Source of the DNA: Glandiceps talaboti
Lineage: Eukaryota > Hemichordata > Enteropneusta > Spengelidae
DNA length: 64,000 bases
Direction of reading: 5' to 3'
Assembly (NCBI RefSeq): GCF_964340395.1
Contig: NC_135549.1
Location: 9,564,342-9,628,341 of the forward strand
In this document: positions 11,571 through 23,351 of the stretch, in pieces
How positions within the stretch are numbered: position 1 is the stretch's first letter
Layout: every line of letters starts with the position of its first letter
The notes under the pieces: model-generated
Databases searched by the model: none
The model's input: the letters and a program-made list of their open reading frames with translations, nothing else
Told to the model about the DNA's origin: nothing
Made by a program: the position numbers and the translations under genes

Positions 11571-14134
11571 GTTTAATTTTTTTTAAATCCACCAGGTCTG
11601 TTTCTAAGAAGGGTGAATGCAGATCTCAATGCTCAGTTACTGAAATACACAGGTTTTCTCTGGGTATTCCCTGGGTTTTACTGGGTATTCCAAGTGGGAA
11701 TCATGTCTCAATTTCTGAATTTGATTTGTATCAACATGGGGGTGCATAAGACTGCCATCAAGATATTTCAAGCAGTTGGGTAGAATGGGGTGGGGTGAGG
11801 GTGGGGGTGGGGTTGGGGGTGGGGCCTGCCTCAGGAGTAGGACTACCAAGACTTCACACAACAGTGTAGAAGTGCCATATGTACATGTAATAGTTACAGC
11901 AGAAGCTACTACACTGATGTTTTATAAAACTGGAAACTGTTGCAGGACTGATTATCAGCTTTCAAGATATTTTTCATACCAGCATTAAGTCCTTTGACAC
12001 TATTTATTTTAAGTGGCCATATGGATGAAGATTTGGTATGAACTTTGGATTATTAATTTATAAAAAAAATTTATTATGGCTTCCTACTTGAAAAATCATT
12101 GTGAAGCAACATAAACCAAGTCTGTGTTGGTAACTCAATATGTTGCAATAACAAACTTTTTACACATTTTTAGCTGTTTTGCAAGTACAATAACAAATAT
12201 TCTATACATTTATGAATTTTTTGCAATTTATTTAGTTACAAACAAGGTCTTTCCATATGTTGTACGTTGTACATCAATTTTCCAAGTAGGAAGGCATGAT
12301 AAAATTGTTTTAGCTGAAACCAAAATGTTTTTTTTTTTCAAAACTATTTAGATGTAATGACTTACTGGTATCTTACACCTTGAACAGTAGTGAATCACCT
12401 GCGGCTAAATTGTATTTGTATAGCTGTATATATACATATTATGGTACAATAAATACCATCAAATTGATTTTTAGGACCTCACCCAAAAATCAGTACCCGA
12501 AAGAGATAATGATTTCAACCTGTTACTAAACTACTTCTAGATACAATCTACTCCTATTTTACATGTACAATGTCAAATTATTGATATTTCAAAGATTTTC
12601 AGTGAATGTATCATTGCAATAATGTCTGCATAAAAAAATGATACTCTAGTTACAACCAGTGCAGCTTTATCAAGTCATATTGATCTCTGTTTACTTTTGA
12701 CTACATCTGGAGGTCAACTTAGAGGATATTGGCATGTACTTGTTGAATATATTTTTCTCAGTGATAATACTTGGCAAAACAGACACCTGGCCTTGAGCTG
12801 ATGTAACCTGTATATTTTACTGCCATAATTCACATTCTTAGATAATGCTCTGAAGTGGTATTTGAAGTAAATTGCCTATTAATGGCCCCTAAAAGTTATA
12901 CAAGACTTTGAATAATGTGTTGCATTTTAATAAGTTACAGTGTATTACAACACTTAACAGAATCTGATCACAATCAATGGCATATTTTATTTCCAGACTT
13001 CAGTCTACTGAGTGACAACAGATTGTTGTTTTTTGTTCTTTTTTGGGGTGAGAATTCAGCTTTCAAGCACTGCACAGTATTAGTCACCATCATATTGTCA
13101 TCATTATCACCAAGCCTACCCTAATAAAATTGATTAATTGTGACAACACACTCACAAACAAGTGGCTTTTGACATCTGCGATGACATCAATGACATGTAT
13201 TTGTCTGCAAAGTAGCTTCTTTGTAAACTCTCCTTGGACAGACATTTGTGGAATCTTTGTTTATTTTGCAGCATTTTTTCCATAGTTGTAGAGTGCTGAT
13301 CTACCTCCTCAAACTTTTCACATTTATGATTGTCTTTGCAGTTTTTTGGTCATATTGTATCCAATGTGTAGCTATAATGATAACAATGTTGCAATAGCTA
13401 ATTCAAGGTTGACCTTTGCACTCTCCTCAAATCTCATCTTTCACCATGCTAATATATAGGTCATGACTTCAGGATGGACAGATTCTTTCAACACGCATTT
13501 CAGGGTGTTAAAATTACAAATCATCATTAGTTTTGAGGAAAACACACAAGTGTGTTTAGTGATTCATCATATCAACTTGTCATATGAGGAATGAGGAATA
13601 CACTGAATATCTAGACCAAAATTGGTGCCAACTTTTACGACATTCTAGATTTGCATACCATCATATTGGTCAACACCAATCTTGTCTTTCTGTCTTTGAA
13701 GTCCCAACTAATGGTCATCCCTAATTTGCCCACGGAACTTCTGTGGTAGTGAGTCCTTCCACATGACCAAGTCAATATACAACATATTGCATAATTATTA
13801 AACCAATGTCTACAGACACCATATGTGTGTACCATATTTAATTTTCTGCCATAACATTATCTATGCACAGAAACTGTAAGTATTTGGCACAGCATTATGA
13901 TTCATATCTGTCTATTGGTTGTCACAGAGACCTTATGACGCAGTAACTGTCTGTCTATTTAGTAAAACAATTACATCACAACAGCTTAAATTTTCTGATA
14001 AAATTGTCTGCTTGAAAAAAAATCACTTTTTAATGCTAGGTTTTGCTGTTGCATTACATAGAGTATTCCCACCCAAATCTGAAGCAATCAGAAAGGTCTA
14101 TTGACTTGTCCATTTACATCACTGCTCTACTTGA

Positions 14135-14147
14135 CCACTAGAGGGCA
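14135..14147 (+). promoter_or_regulatory. CTCF-type motif, copy 1
   Basis: CCACTAGAGGGCA matches the animal CTCF core consensus CCASYAGRKGGCR at every position. It lies 448 bp downstream, in transcription sense, of the ADAMTS 125-bp exon. Binding is not shown by sequence alone. Confidence 0.5.
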
Positions 14148-14201
14148 TGGTTTATTGGAAAGGTCCATTGACTTGTCCAGTTACATCACTGCTCTACTTG
14201 A

Positions 14202-14214
14202 CCACTAGAGGGCA
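14202..14214 (+). promoter_or_regulatory. CTCF-type motif, copy 2
   Basis: An identical 13-bp match, exactly 67 bp from copy 1 and in the same orientation, created by the tandem duplication. Confidence 0.5.
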
Positions 14215-14594
14215 TGGTTTATTAGAAAGGTCCATTGACTTGTCTTTGGCACAATCACATCACTACATGTCATGAGTAGTATAGGTGTTATTTTTTTTCA
14301 TTAGTTTATTGTTTGGATTTAGTACATGTACTTCAAAAAACAGGAAAACTTGGGATGTTATGAAAGAAATTAAAAACACAAACGTAGTTGTAAGACAAGT
14401 TTTAGTAGGTATTGAACACATCATTTTCTATTGCAACCTCCCTTGGTTGAATCAACACTTCCGAATAATACTAAAAATCCCCTCGTTTTACCGATATCTG
14501 CACCATCAATTCAAATCCATGGAAGTTGTGGTTTTCAGCATTCAATAGCTTCCAATGAAACCTACAATCACATAATTGTTGAGTTTTCACTTAC

Positions 14595-14719
14595 CTAGTT
14601 AATAATACTGCTGTATCTGCATGAGTTGGGTCACTATCATCACCTTTGTTTTGTGACTGCTGCCAAAGACAAAAATTGCGCAGTGTACTAGCTGCATTGG
14701 ATATGATCTCAGGTCCATC
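14595..14719 (-). CDS. ADAMTS metalloprotease, 125-bp catalytic-domain exon
   Basis: Minus-strand exon with acceptor TTTACAG (G at 14720) and donor GTAAG at 14594-14590. It is in phase 0 at its start and ends after two bases of an Arg codon. The translation opens [20 protein letters not shown] and ends [10 protein letters not shown], leading directly into the QDIC micro-exon. NFCLWQ and HxDTAVLLT are conserved landmarks of the ADAMTS catalytic domain: the first disulfide Cys and the strand preceding the zinc site. The middle ([12 protein letters not shown]) is a variable acidic loop of the kind that separates these landmarks in relatives. Confidence 0.97.
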
Positions 14720-14867
14720 CTGTAAACACACAAATAGTAAGGTTAAATACATAGCTGTATTGATGTGTAAGCCAGCCTTCTATTATTACACCTCATCTTC
14801 TGACAATTCCTTCATTCCGTATTAACTGCACTATGTGCCTATGAAATGATAGTCTGAACACCAAGTA

Positions 14868-14910
14868 GAGGTGTAAATCGTAACGATTCCATATATACAG
14901 GGACTAGACC
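14868..14910 (-). repeat. Dispersed repeat, copy 2
   Basis: Reads GAGGTGTAAATCGTAACGAT, then ATACAGGGACTAGACC. It aligns with the copy at 11012 and, in reverse complement, with those at 46835 and 61656. Confidence 0.6.
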
Positions 14911-14994
14911 AAGGAATAGAGAGCCTTAATTTTTTGCTATAACTCTATTCTCAAGAAAATTCAAATCCACTCTGTTAAAATCAAGACAGAAAAT

Positions 14995-15021
14995 GGGGGG
15001 GGGGGGGGGGGGGGGGGGGGG
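14995..15021 (+). repeat. Poly-G tract, 27 bases
   Basis: An uninterrupted run of 27 G in an AT-rich intron, the longest homopolymer in the window. It can form G-quadruplex structures and is a likely site of length error in assembly. On the transcribed strand it is poly-C. Confidence 0.95.
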
Positions 15022-16935
15022 CAGAGTGCAAATTTTTGGAATAGGTCAAGATGTTATTAAGATCCAGCAGTTTTAGAATCCAAAAGGTAAATCTCTTTTA
15101 TTGCTCCAAATGATCACAAACAATCGTTCATATGACAACATCTCAAGTATTTTAAGCTACTTTGAATTTCACACTAATTGGTCCCAAGAACACTATCTCT
15201 TTATTTTCAACAAAAGACACAGGATAGGCCATACATTGTTTAGACAATTACTTATACACAACAAGTTTAAATATAGTGGTGTAAAACACTGATTACTTTT
15301 AAATACACCACAGGCATGAATTACCAGTGTTTAGATAATAATGTAAGTTGTACAGTGCCATGTTATCAAACTATAAATTTGTCTATCAATTTTCCACAGT
15401 ATGCCAGCATTACCGTAAGAAATATTCCTGTCATACAACAGGATTGGCGTAACTCATGCTGCACGTAATTATGTTGTCGGAAGTGTTTCATTAAAAGAGT
15501 CAGACAGTGGGGTCACACAGCTGCAGTCATCTGTTAAAAACTACTGATTAGATAATGCACATTGGGTAAGTTACTGCTATACAGGTCACGACCTTTGTAC
15601 ACAGTCACTGATTTTTTGTATCCAAAATCTCCAGAGTGTTCATGCTGCAAAAAGAGAAGCCCTAGCCAAAACACTGATACTCAATGAGATATGTGTTTTA
15701 TCTATAGGTCTACAGATAAGACAAAAAAAAAAATATATTTGTTTCCGGTAACATGACTTTAGATAATAGGGTAGGCAGGGGTCAGGATTTTATTTTATTT
15801 TACATCTTTTTTTTAATTACTTCGACCCAAAGACAAGATACTCGTTGGTCACAATACTTCCGTAAAAGTTAATGAGGTGTAAAAGAAGTAAATGAAGACA
15901 ATTATGTGATTCAGAAGTAGACAAACACAATATGCAGACTGGTGTTATAGGCTGAAATCATATCTCTGGAATGTGATTTTAAAAAAGTAACCAAAGATAC
16001 TTTGCCAAGAAAATCTACTGGGAAATCGAAGTAAATAGTCATAGTTTTACCTTTTTTGATGTAAAAAATGTTTAGGGATGGCCACTTAGGGTCGGTCAGT
16101 TGGGTTATCAGAAACACACTATTTTTTATTTGGCCTAATCAGTTTGCATTTTGTATTTAATGAGATTATAGTTGAGTGATCAAAATCTGTTTAAAATAGT
16201 ATATTAACATTAGGGTGATATGGAAACGCTGCTTATAAAGGACGAGTACTAGACTGGTCAGAGAGGGCACAGCAAATATTCCTAACTATGTCAAGCTTCA
16301 TCATAGAGTAAACTTAGAAATTTTCACCGAAGTCGAATTTCCACTCATTTCGCTGGGACTGAGAAAATTAAAAAGTATGCAGTGTCTAAAATGTCTTCTC
16401 CATGTTCTTCTCTATACATTAACAGTGCACCAGGTTCGTGTACTAAATTTAGTAAGGGATGATAGCACGATGGCGCACAAGTTCAGTAAACGAACATCGT
16501 TCATTTCTGTCAAAACCCCAAACCCACTATAAAACGAACGTTCACAAATGCAACATCAAACGTTCATATATATATACTATGATGAAAACTACAGCAGTCA
16601 CACCACTACGATCAATGTAATGTAAAAACATGATTGTAAACATATTAAAATACTACCAGAAATCCAGCACCATATCTCACATTAGAAGTCAATTTTTATC
16701 AACTTATTAACATCTCAGTAGTAAATACAAAAGCTATTTTCATTGATGGGATGAAAGTTTTCCATCAAAATTTGGTTAGAAGTGCAAAAATGAAGTTCTC
16801 CAATTGCATTGACGCCATACCCCCTCCCCCTGAATGAATGAAGTTCGCTTATTGAGCTTGTGTGACATTGTGCGATCATCCCTAACAGGCCTATAATTCA
16901 GATCTGGATTAAACTTCAGCAGTGAAAAACAGTTG

Positions 16936-17000
16936 TCTGGCCAATGATATGATAACACTAATGTGAGAACCTGGGATTGAATCCCTGGCCTTTAAAAATC
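16936..17000 (+). repeat. tRNA-like dispersed element, copy 1
   Basis: GAACCTGGGATTGAATCCCTGG resembles a tRNA T-arm with a B box. It is preceded by CACTAATGTGA and followed by CCTTTAA. Related copies lie at 45421-45470 (+) and 62322-62381 (-), and share the upstream ACACTAATGTGA or AAATGCAA stretch and the downstream GGCCTTTAA. Confidence 0.55.
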
Positions 17001-17050
17001 AAACAAATTTTCTTCTAGCAAAAATATCTCAATTAACAGTATTTTTTTTT

Positions 17051-17088
17051 TAAATCTCTGGCTCACTGTGAAGCGAGCCAGAGATTTA
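17051..17088. other. Perfect 14-bp inverted repeat with 10-nt loop
   Basis: TAAATCTCTGGCTC (17051-17064) pairs perfectly with GAGCCAGAGATTTA (17075-17088). Only ten bases (ACTGTGAAGC) separate the arms and a poly-T run lies just before. It may be the tip of a foldback element or an RNA hairpin. Confidence 0.7.
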
Positions 17089-18861
17089 CATGGAACGAGA
17101 GTCAACAGTTTATCAGTCTGGACAACCTGACCACTGTACAAGACAAACAATGCTATCTATTGGTATGTTGTTCTGTAAACTAAAGTCTCACATAGGATAT
17201 ATTACACTCACATGTAGTTTTAACAGTTTGGTGACAACCTAGCTGTTCTATTATTACACTACATTGTTTCATTGCTATCTCCCATTCAAGTGATGACCAA
17301 GATATTTGTTGTTGTTATAATACTTCCAAAGGAACAAATACAGACTTGTCACCCACACAGAGATACAAAGATACTGAGAGGGAATGCATGGGAAAATTCT
17401 TAATATGTTGACTATTGATGTTTACAAATGTAATGTTGACTCTAATCATGTAACTGTGCTTCATGGAACCTTACACTTTGGTGCTAATCAGATCTGTCAC
17501 TAGTTCCAGGCCAAATGCAATGGTCTTTGTATGTACCAAATTACATAGCAATGTGTCTTGGTTGCATGAAATAAGGTCTTTTCCAAGACACTGTCCTCCC
17601 GTCTTACTGCTTAAATACTGAGGAAACATAGGTACCAGAGTTAGGTGATATCAACCCAGCTGCATTAATGGGAACCTGGTAGGATAAAGGTTACTATGTG
17701 AAGGATTTCATCCTATCTTCTTTCTATTTATACCAATACACCAAATTGTTATTTGTCTGCTAACGTTGAATTATAAGTATTCCTTTCCTGGGCACAGACT
17801 ACTAGTTATAAACTTCCCACAATGCAATGAGTTCCGATATGAGATCCGTCATTAATATGTAGATGAGCCAGTGGTCACTGTTTTAGTTAAATGATGGTAA
17901 GTATGTAAAAAGTTACAATAGTTTCCTCACTTCACAGATGGTCTGGAAAACTATGTCAGTTTTACCATTCTGTTATCAGAGTTCCCAACCATAGCAAAAA
18001 ACACTGACTGGTCCCACTTGTACACTACAATACTACATCTAACTAGTCTAGAGGCAATCTGTGCTTTTGAATCCATCTCAAAAAAAGAGAGAAGAAAACG
18101 AAGGACTCAAAGCCAAGGATAGCCTCTGGAATAATCTAATCCCAACTTCCTGATGTTCATAGACTGTCAACATCACCAGCTGGATTCCCACAAAAAGACA
18201 AGAAAAATCCTCTGCTAAGGGTTCCACGCTATGACACACTATAGCTGGCACCCCCTATTATACAGCATCTCCAGTCTGGAATTCCAAGATGGACACCAAG
18301 AAATGTCCTGTACTAACACATGTACAAGGCATGAAATCCAGTTAAGTGATGGTACAAGTTATGTAACAACTTACTGATAAAACAATCTATGTCAGCCCAC
18401 CTTCAATAAATTTGTTTATAACTTAGAAGTGGTGTTCAAACATGTCAACCGCCTCTATCCTAGCAACTAAACTGCTACCAAAACATATTAAGGAATTATA
18501 GGGACATCTACAACTGGCTGGAATGTCTTCAAATGTAAAACCTTTAAATCTACAGTAAACTCCTCCAACAACAAGGGTCTCTGCTTCAAAACATATATAC
18601 AGTTAACACCTGTTTACACTTATTTCCTTGCTTTAAGTGGATCATCTAACTCAAGACAAACAGAATGGACAGACCACACCTTTTGAGACTCTACTCTAAG
18701 ATGTAATTTAGATGTCACACATGTTCATTTAACAATTAAACAAAACACAGAGTGAGGATTGCAGAGTCTAAAAGCACATCTGTTCCATCAACTGAGTACA
18801 TCTTTGTTTTGTTACTAAATAATGTACAGAGTGTTCTCTATTTTCCACTTTAGGAAATGGT

Positions 18862-19035
18862 TCATTGCAATCTCTATCCTACCAGGTTCCCAAATTATAT
18901 AGCTGGGTTGACTGAGGCACAATCACGTTTCAAATCTTGCCCAAGGACTTCAGTCATTGAGGAACAAATGGAAGTGGTGAGGTTTGAACTGGCAACTAGC
19001 AGATTGTGAGTCAGCCTCATACCTATCACAAAGAT
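18862..19035 (-). mobile_element. tRNA-derived SINE, truncated copy
   Basis: Shares with 25085-25240 the phrases CTATCCTACCAGGT, ATATAGCTGGGTTGACTGAG and CAAATCTTGCCCAAGGACTT. Read on the minus strand, the tRNA-like head carries GTTCAAACC (B box) after an AGTTGCCA stretch and a GGTATGAGG A-box-like start. It lacks the outer 3' part seen in the 24926-25311 copy. Confidence 0.75.
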
Positions 19036-19276
19036 ATTCTTTACAGATCAAAGTAAGAAAGTGGGTACAGAAAGATACCTTCTTTCCAGACTCACTGTGT
19101 GATTAAGGCCTATAGCACGTGGATCAAAACATCACAACCATTTCAAACTGGATGGTTCCAAGGTGATCACAATCTACATAATTCATGGAACTCAAACAAT
19201 GCTGTAGTGTCCATTGCTACCAAGACTTTGGGAATTATGAAATGTGGTGACACACCACCTTCCTACTGCTACTTAC

Positions 19277-19360
19277 TGTTTCATCTTTAAGAACCACAAG
19301 TTTAACAACCACAATGTTGATAAAATTTCCAATACTTGGATGTCTATAAATACTGTTTAC
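19277..19360 (-). CDS. ADAMTS metalloprotease, 84-bp catalytic-domain exon
   Basis: Minus-strand exon of exactly 28 codons, phase 0 on both sides. The acceptor is CTTCTAG (G at 19361) and the donor is GTAAGT at 19276-19271. It reads VNSIYRHPSIGNFINIVVVK and ends LVVLKDET. The SIYxxPSIGNxINIVVVxLVVL pattern is the second helix and central strand of the ADAMTS catalytic domain and is among the most conserved parts of the ADAMTS9/20 subgroup. Confidence 0.97.
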
Positions 19361-19697
19361 CTAGAAGAAAAATAAAACAGAATGAACAGTTTAGTTTTTT
19401 TTTTAAATTTTATGGTGGGGAAAGACTAAGCACAATAACAAGATAAGTTTTATGTTGTGCATCATCACAAGAAGAGTGATTCTAATCCTCCTAAGCTCAG
19501 TACAACTCTGGTACAACCAATATGATGTTGGAATGAAAACATCATCCATTTTTTACTAAAATTGTGTGTAAAGAATGGACTGTTCCATACTTGCTGTAAC
19601 CATACATGTGTAAGAACAAGCTGTTCTACACTAAAAAGTATATACAAAAACTTACTACAACTTCAAATATAAGAAGAACTTAGTGATCCATACTTAC
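19361..19697 (-). other. Intron, 337 bp
   Basis: The shortest intron of the visible gene. It is AT-rich with a poly-T run near 19396-19404 and no repeat or motif that I can support. The 60-codon frame at 19465-19647 (-) is not supported. Confidence 0.9.
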
Positions 19698-19890
19698 TAA
19701 AGCCATGAGAGTAAGTACATAATGCTCCAAATTTTGTCCATGGTACTGATACATCTTGGTGTCCACGACAACCATAGTTTCAACATTTCTTATATGTGAT
19801 GTAGATCTCTTGGAACGATGTTTCTCTATTTTTTCTGAAATATCTGCTATCCTGTCACTTGAGTCTGAACTTGAACTTAAACTTTCGTAT
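19698..19890 (-). CDS. ADAMTS metalloprotease, exon with furin site and start of the catalytic domain
   Basis: A 193-bp minus-strand exon. The acceptor is TTGTCCCAG (G at 19891) and the donor is GTAAGTA at 19697-19691. Its first base completes a Glu codon from the previous exon. It begins with a Ser-rich propeptide end (YESLSSSSDSSD), followed by KHRSKRSTSH. RSKR at 19806-19817 is a canonical furin cleavage site, so the mature enzyme should start near STSHIRNVETMVVVD. The catalytic domain then opens with the ETMVVVD strand, whose acidic residues bind structural calcium in relatives, and the helix YHGQNLEHYVLTLMAL. The latency propeptide, removed in the secretory pathway, ends here. Confidence 0.97.
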
Positions 19891-20417
19891 CTGGGACAAC
19901 AATAAATAGAAAGTAGGCATATTACATAGGCGCATATATAAATGGTGGCTATACAATAGTTTTGAGTTCATTTTTTAGGATGTATATAATTTTCTAAAAG
20001 TCAGACAGCAAATCCGTAGCTTTTTTGGGCATTATTTTTGTCTTCACAATTGTGCATTAATAAAAGGGATCACTGAATCTAAACTTGCTTTACCTTAAAC
20101 TCTGTATGGTATCAAAGTGGTATCTCCCATTTTTCTTTAGAGATTGAATCAAATGAATTCTAGACGTAAGTTGATTGGTATTGGGTGAGGATTGGTATTG
20201 GTACAATATCATGTGATATGAGATGACAAAGATGAATAACTTTAGTTATAATCTATCATAACATAGATTTATTCTTTTTCATATCAATCTTCAGGTTGAC
20301 CTTCAAAAACAGACTTTTGGAATATGATGTATTCCACATGAAAACAAAGCCTGTTGTTGGTGAGTATTATCAAACGCAATTTCCTGCCTTGAGAAAGATA
20401 ACATCAAGGAAGACACC

Positions 20418-21046
20418 TGGTAGTTGGTCTATGGTCTAGCCAACACGGGATCAGTGCTGGTACTACCTGGTTCATTGGTCTAAGATCTAGCAAACACAGG
20501 ATTAGTGCTGGTACTACTGATACCAGGTAGTTGGTTGGTCCAAGGTCTAGCAAAACACAGGATTAGTGCTGGTACAACTGGTACCAGGCAGTCAGTTGGT
20601 CTAATATCTAGCAAACACAGACTCAGTGCTGGTATTACCAGGTGACCGTTGGTCTAAGATCTAGCAAACAGATAATTGGTGCTGGTACTACTGATACCAC
20701 TACCAGGTAATCGGTTGGTCTAATCTCTAGCAAACACAGACTCAGTGCTGGTACTACCATGTAGTTGGTTGGTCCAAGGTCTAGCAAACACAGGATTAGT
20801 GCTGGTACTACCAGGCAATCGGTTGGTCCAAGGTCTAGCAAACATAGAATTAGTACTGGTACTACCAGTACCAGGTAGTCAGTTGGTCTAAGATCTAGCA
20901 AACAAAGGTACTACCAGGTAGTCGGCTGGTCTAAGATCTAGCAAACATGAGTCAGTGCTGGTACTACCAGGTAGTCAGCTGGTCTAAGATCTAGCAAACA
21001 CAGGTACTACCAGGTAGTCGGCTGGTCTAAGATCTAGCAAAAACAA
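20418..21046. repeat. Minisatellite A, unit about 54 bp (43-66), about 12 copies
   Basis: TCTAGCAAAC or a close variant recurs at 20435, 20486, 20546, 20607, 20660, 20726, 20780, 20834, 20894, 20937, 20990 and 21033. Copies also share TTGGTCTAAG and GTGCTGGTACTACC. Length variants come from gain of a TGATACC-type block or loss of the GTGCTG part. The array interrupts intron only. The 88-codon frame at 20635-20901 (-) is a product of the repeat. Confidence 0.95.
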
Positions 21047-21557
21047 GTTCAATACAATGGCAAACAATACACTGATACCCTACTAGTATGCGAAGACGTG
21101 ACTTTAATTCTTTACAGAAAGACCCATCACAGCAAAAGTTACAATCTTTCCACCCACGGCATTCTGGAAGAGATTAACTGGTTGCAATCATACCAGCTTA
21201 ACATGAGTAGGATTAGAATATACCAGACTCAATCTATGTTCAGCTGATATTGTTACGCAACCAACCTTCCATCCATCCTTCTTTTCCAACAGCTTTCCTT
21301 ATCAAGTGTCTTATTAATTACAGGCTAATTTTAGTCTTCAAATCCTCTGTCAACATGTTTCGATTTTAGTCTCCCATTTTTTGTTCTTTCTTTAATATCA
21401 CAACAGTAGTGTCTTTCTTTGAAAAAATCATACTGTTAAGTCTCTCATATTCCTCAAGGTTGATTTTTGTCAACAAGACTAAATGGCATGATTTATAGGA
21501 CTGATTATGGGATGGATAAACTTTGCTTTGTGGTTAACTTCCATTGGTTTTATGATG

Positions 21558-21819
21558 CACAATGCACCTCTCCATAATGCATCATGGTATTGTAAATGTG
21601 GTTCGAGGATACACAATGCACCTCTCCATACAGCACCATGGTATTGTATATGTGGTTGTAAGACACACAATGCACCTCCCCATATAGCACCATGGTATTG
21701 TATATGTGGTTGTAAGACACACAATGCACCTACACATACCGCACCATGGTATTGTATATGTGGTTCTAAGTTGCACAATGCACCTATACAGCACCGTGGT
21801 ATTGTGTATGTGCATGGGG
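21558..21819. repeat. Minisatellite B, unit exactly 54 bp, about 5 copies
   Basis: CACAATGCACCT starts at 21558, 21612, 21666, 21720 and 21774, always 54 bp apart. The rest of the unit contains CACCATGGTATTGTATATG. Because 54 is a multiple of three, frames stay open on both strands (to 116 codons on + and 99 on -). The + frame shows an 18-residue repeat with a WYCICG core. I do not regard it as coding. Confidence 0.95.
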
Positions 21820-23351
21820 CAATGTGGCCTTACTTATTTTTGAGGGGGAGGGGATAATTTTCACCTTGTCTGACAATGGATTTACATAAACAAAATCCCT
21901 TGTTTTGTTACTGATGTTTATTTTTTCTCAATAAAACACATTTGATGACAGATTGTTTTTCTAAATTTAACTTAAAAAAATGCACTATTAGCCAAATGTA
22001 CTCTCTAAGGCAATTATTCAGTCATGCAATACACCTGGGCAAATCCAGCAATGTATCAAGCGATATACAAGGTGATGAGTTACTGGTATCCATACATCCA
22101 CCACTGGTCTCACTTTCTAGATACAAGTCTGAAAGTTTCATATATCATTTATCCACCTCTATGTCTTTAGAGGGTCATGTATTGACTATGGACGGAGACG
22201 AACAGCAAAATATACTGTAACTCATTAGCCAGTACTATCTCAGAACCTTTCCTAATAAAATGTAATGTCCTGCAGCCACACAAGAAGAGAGGTGAACTTT
22301 TCAATTAAGGAAGGTTAGGGTCAGGTGGTATTCACTCCAGGGAGTGGACTTTGTCTATACTGTTTTTAGTTTTTTCTATTAACCTCAAGACCTGCCATTT
22401 GATAGGAATTTCTATGATCCTAACAAGAGAGATGGTGGGTATTGGTGAATTAGAACCTACACTAAATTAACACACATGAAACATTGCAGTCCATGTGTTA
22501 ATTTCTAAGAGTAACAATGAAACATTCAGTTGGTCAATTGCATTTTATCTGAAAAATTTGCCAAACCTCTCAGCACACCATCAAATTTCACCAGGAATGA
22601 AGTTTGTGTTTTAACCTTTATACTCTAAGTCCTTTGATGCAGGGTTGAACTTTGGTGTATAAAGAGACAGTCAACATGCCTGTATGAATGAATGGTTAAC
22701 GAACGTAGACAGAGACCACCACATGCTGTTCCATGTTCTACATCAAAGAACACGGCCTACTACATCAGAGCTGGAGGGCTCCAGCTTTATTCTCTACAGA
22801 CCTACCACTAATTTAATCATAAAATGATCTATGGATAATATTTCTATTAAGGTTTGCAATATTTGGAAATATTCAATTATATAATGAAATAGACTTGTTA
22901 TTCTTGGCATAACATTTTGAGAACTGATTTATTTTATATAAATAGTATTTTCCTGGAGGAATACTAGTGAAGGGCTGCTTTTAAAAAATGTTAGTATCAT
23001 CTGTTTTTTATCACTCTTCATTTAATTTCAAACCGTTAGTATGTTATGGCTGTAGATAAACTGCAAAACGTGCTCAACTACAGTATTAACTGTACACATA
23101 TGTAAATGTTAATATGAAGTAAAATCATCCCAGTTTAGCCTGGATCACAAGCAACAATGAAAGAGCCCTGGAAATCACACTCTCGCAAACCAGAGCTGTT
23201 ATTTCTTCTGTGACACTGCGAAATAACAATAACTTCTTGGACTGTGCCGTAGAAGAGATTGTGGTTAACAATGATGTTGAAATCATACCACTACAGTATT
23301 CAGTCTTCACCAAGTTATATCTATGAAACTTATCTAGAGTCGAATACTTAC

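Larger units (their letters stand above)
14091..14246. repeat. 67-bp tandem repeat, 2.3 copies
   Basis: Copies start at 14091, 14158 and 14225, with GAAAGGTCYATTGACTTGTC at each start. The two complete copies differ at only a few bases, so the duplication is recent. Each full copy carries one CTCF-type motif. Confidence 0.92.
2327..14594 (-). other. Intron, 12.3 kb
   Basis: The intron between the 125-bp and 41-bp exons. Supported contents are listed separately: a CTCF-type half motif, an 80-bp duplication, a palindromic transposon, the TGTA microsatellite, twin hairpins, a dispersed repeat copy, a tRNA-like SINE head and a 67-bp tandem repeat with CTCF-type motifs. Minor repeats also seen are TCACTTCTTCAGCATCATTT near 6582 echoed near 6713, and GTCAACACTGGCCATTTCAAA at 10010 and again at 10212. 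The open frames of 60-206 codons here are within chance expectation for AT-rich DNA or are microsatellite products. Confidence 0.9.
14720..19276 (-). other. Intron, 4.6 kb
   Basis: The intron between the 84-bp and 125-bp exons. It holds a dispersed repeat copy, a 27-base poly-G run, a tRNA-like element, a perfect hairpin and a tRNA-derived SINE, listed separately. GAACGTTC-like palindromes recur at 16490-16565, without a recognised role. No other exon is seen. Confidence 0.88.
19891..23351 (-). other. Intron, 3.5 kb
   Basis: The intron between the 97-bp and 193-bp exons, dominated by two minisatellites at 20418-21046 and 21558-21819. A minus-strand frame next to the donor (about 23125-23290) shares a short stretch around TACGGCAC with 42140-42210, which suggests a dispersed repeat. 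The 92-codon frame at 21942-22220 (+) has no recognisable domain and is of a length expected by chance. Confidence 0.88.

Noticed and set aside
21479-21857. Cys-rich 116-codon (+) and 99-codon (-) frames with an 18-residue repeat
   Set aside because: Both strands of an exact 54-bp minisatellite are open simply because the unit length is a multiple of three; flanking splice sites are not convincing.
21942-22220. 92-codon plus-strand frame
   Set aside because: No domain, no splice context and no repeat explanation; frames of this length are expected several times by chance in 64 kb of AT-rich DNA.
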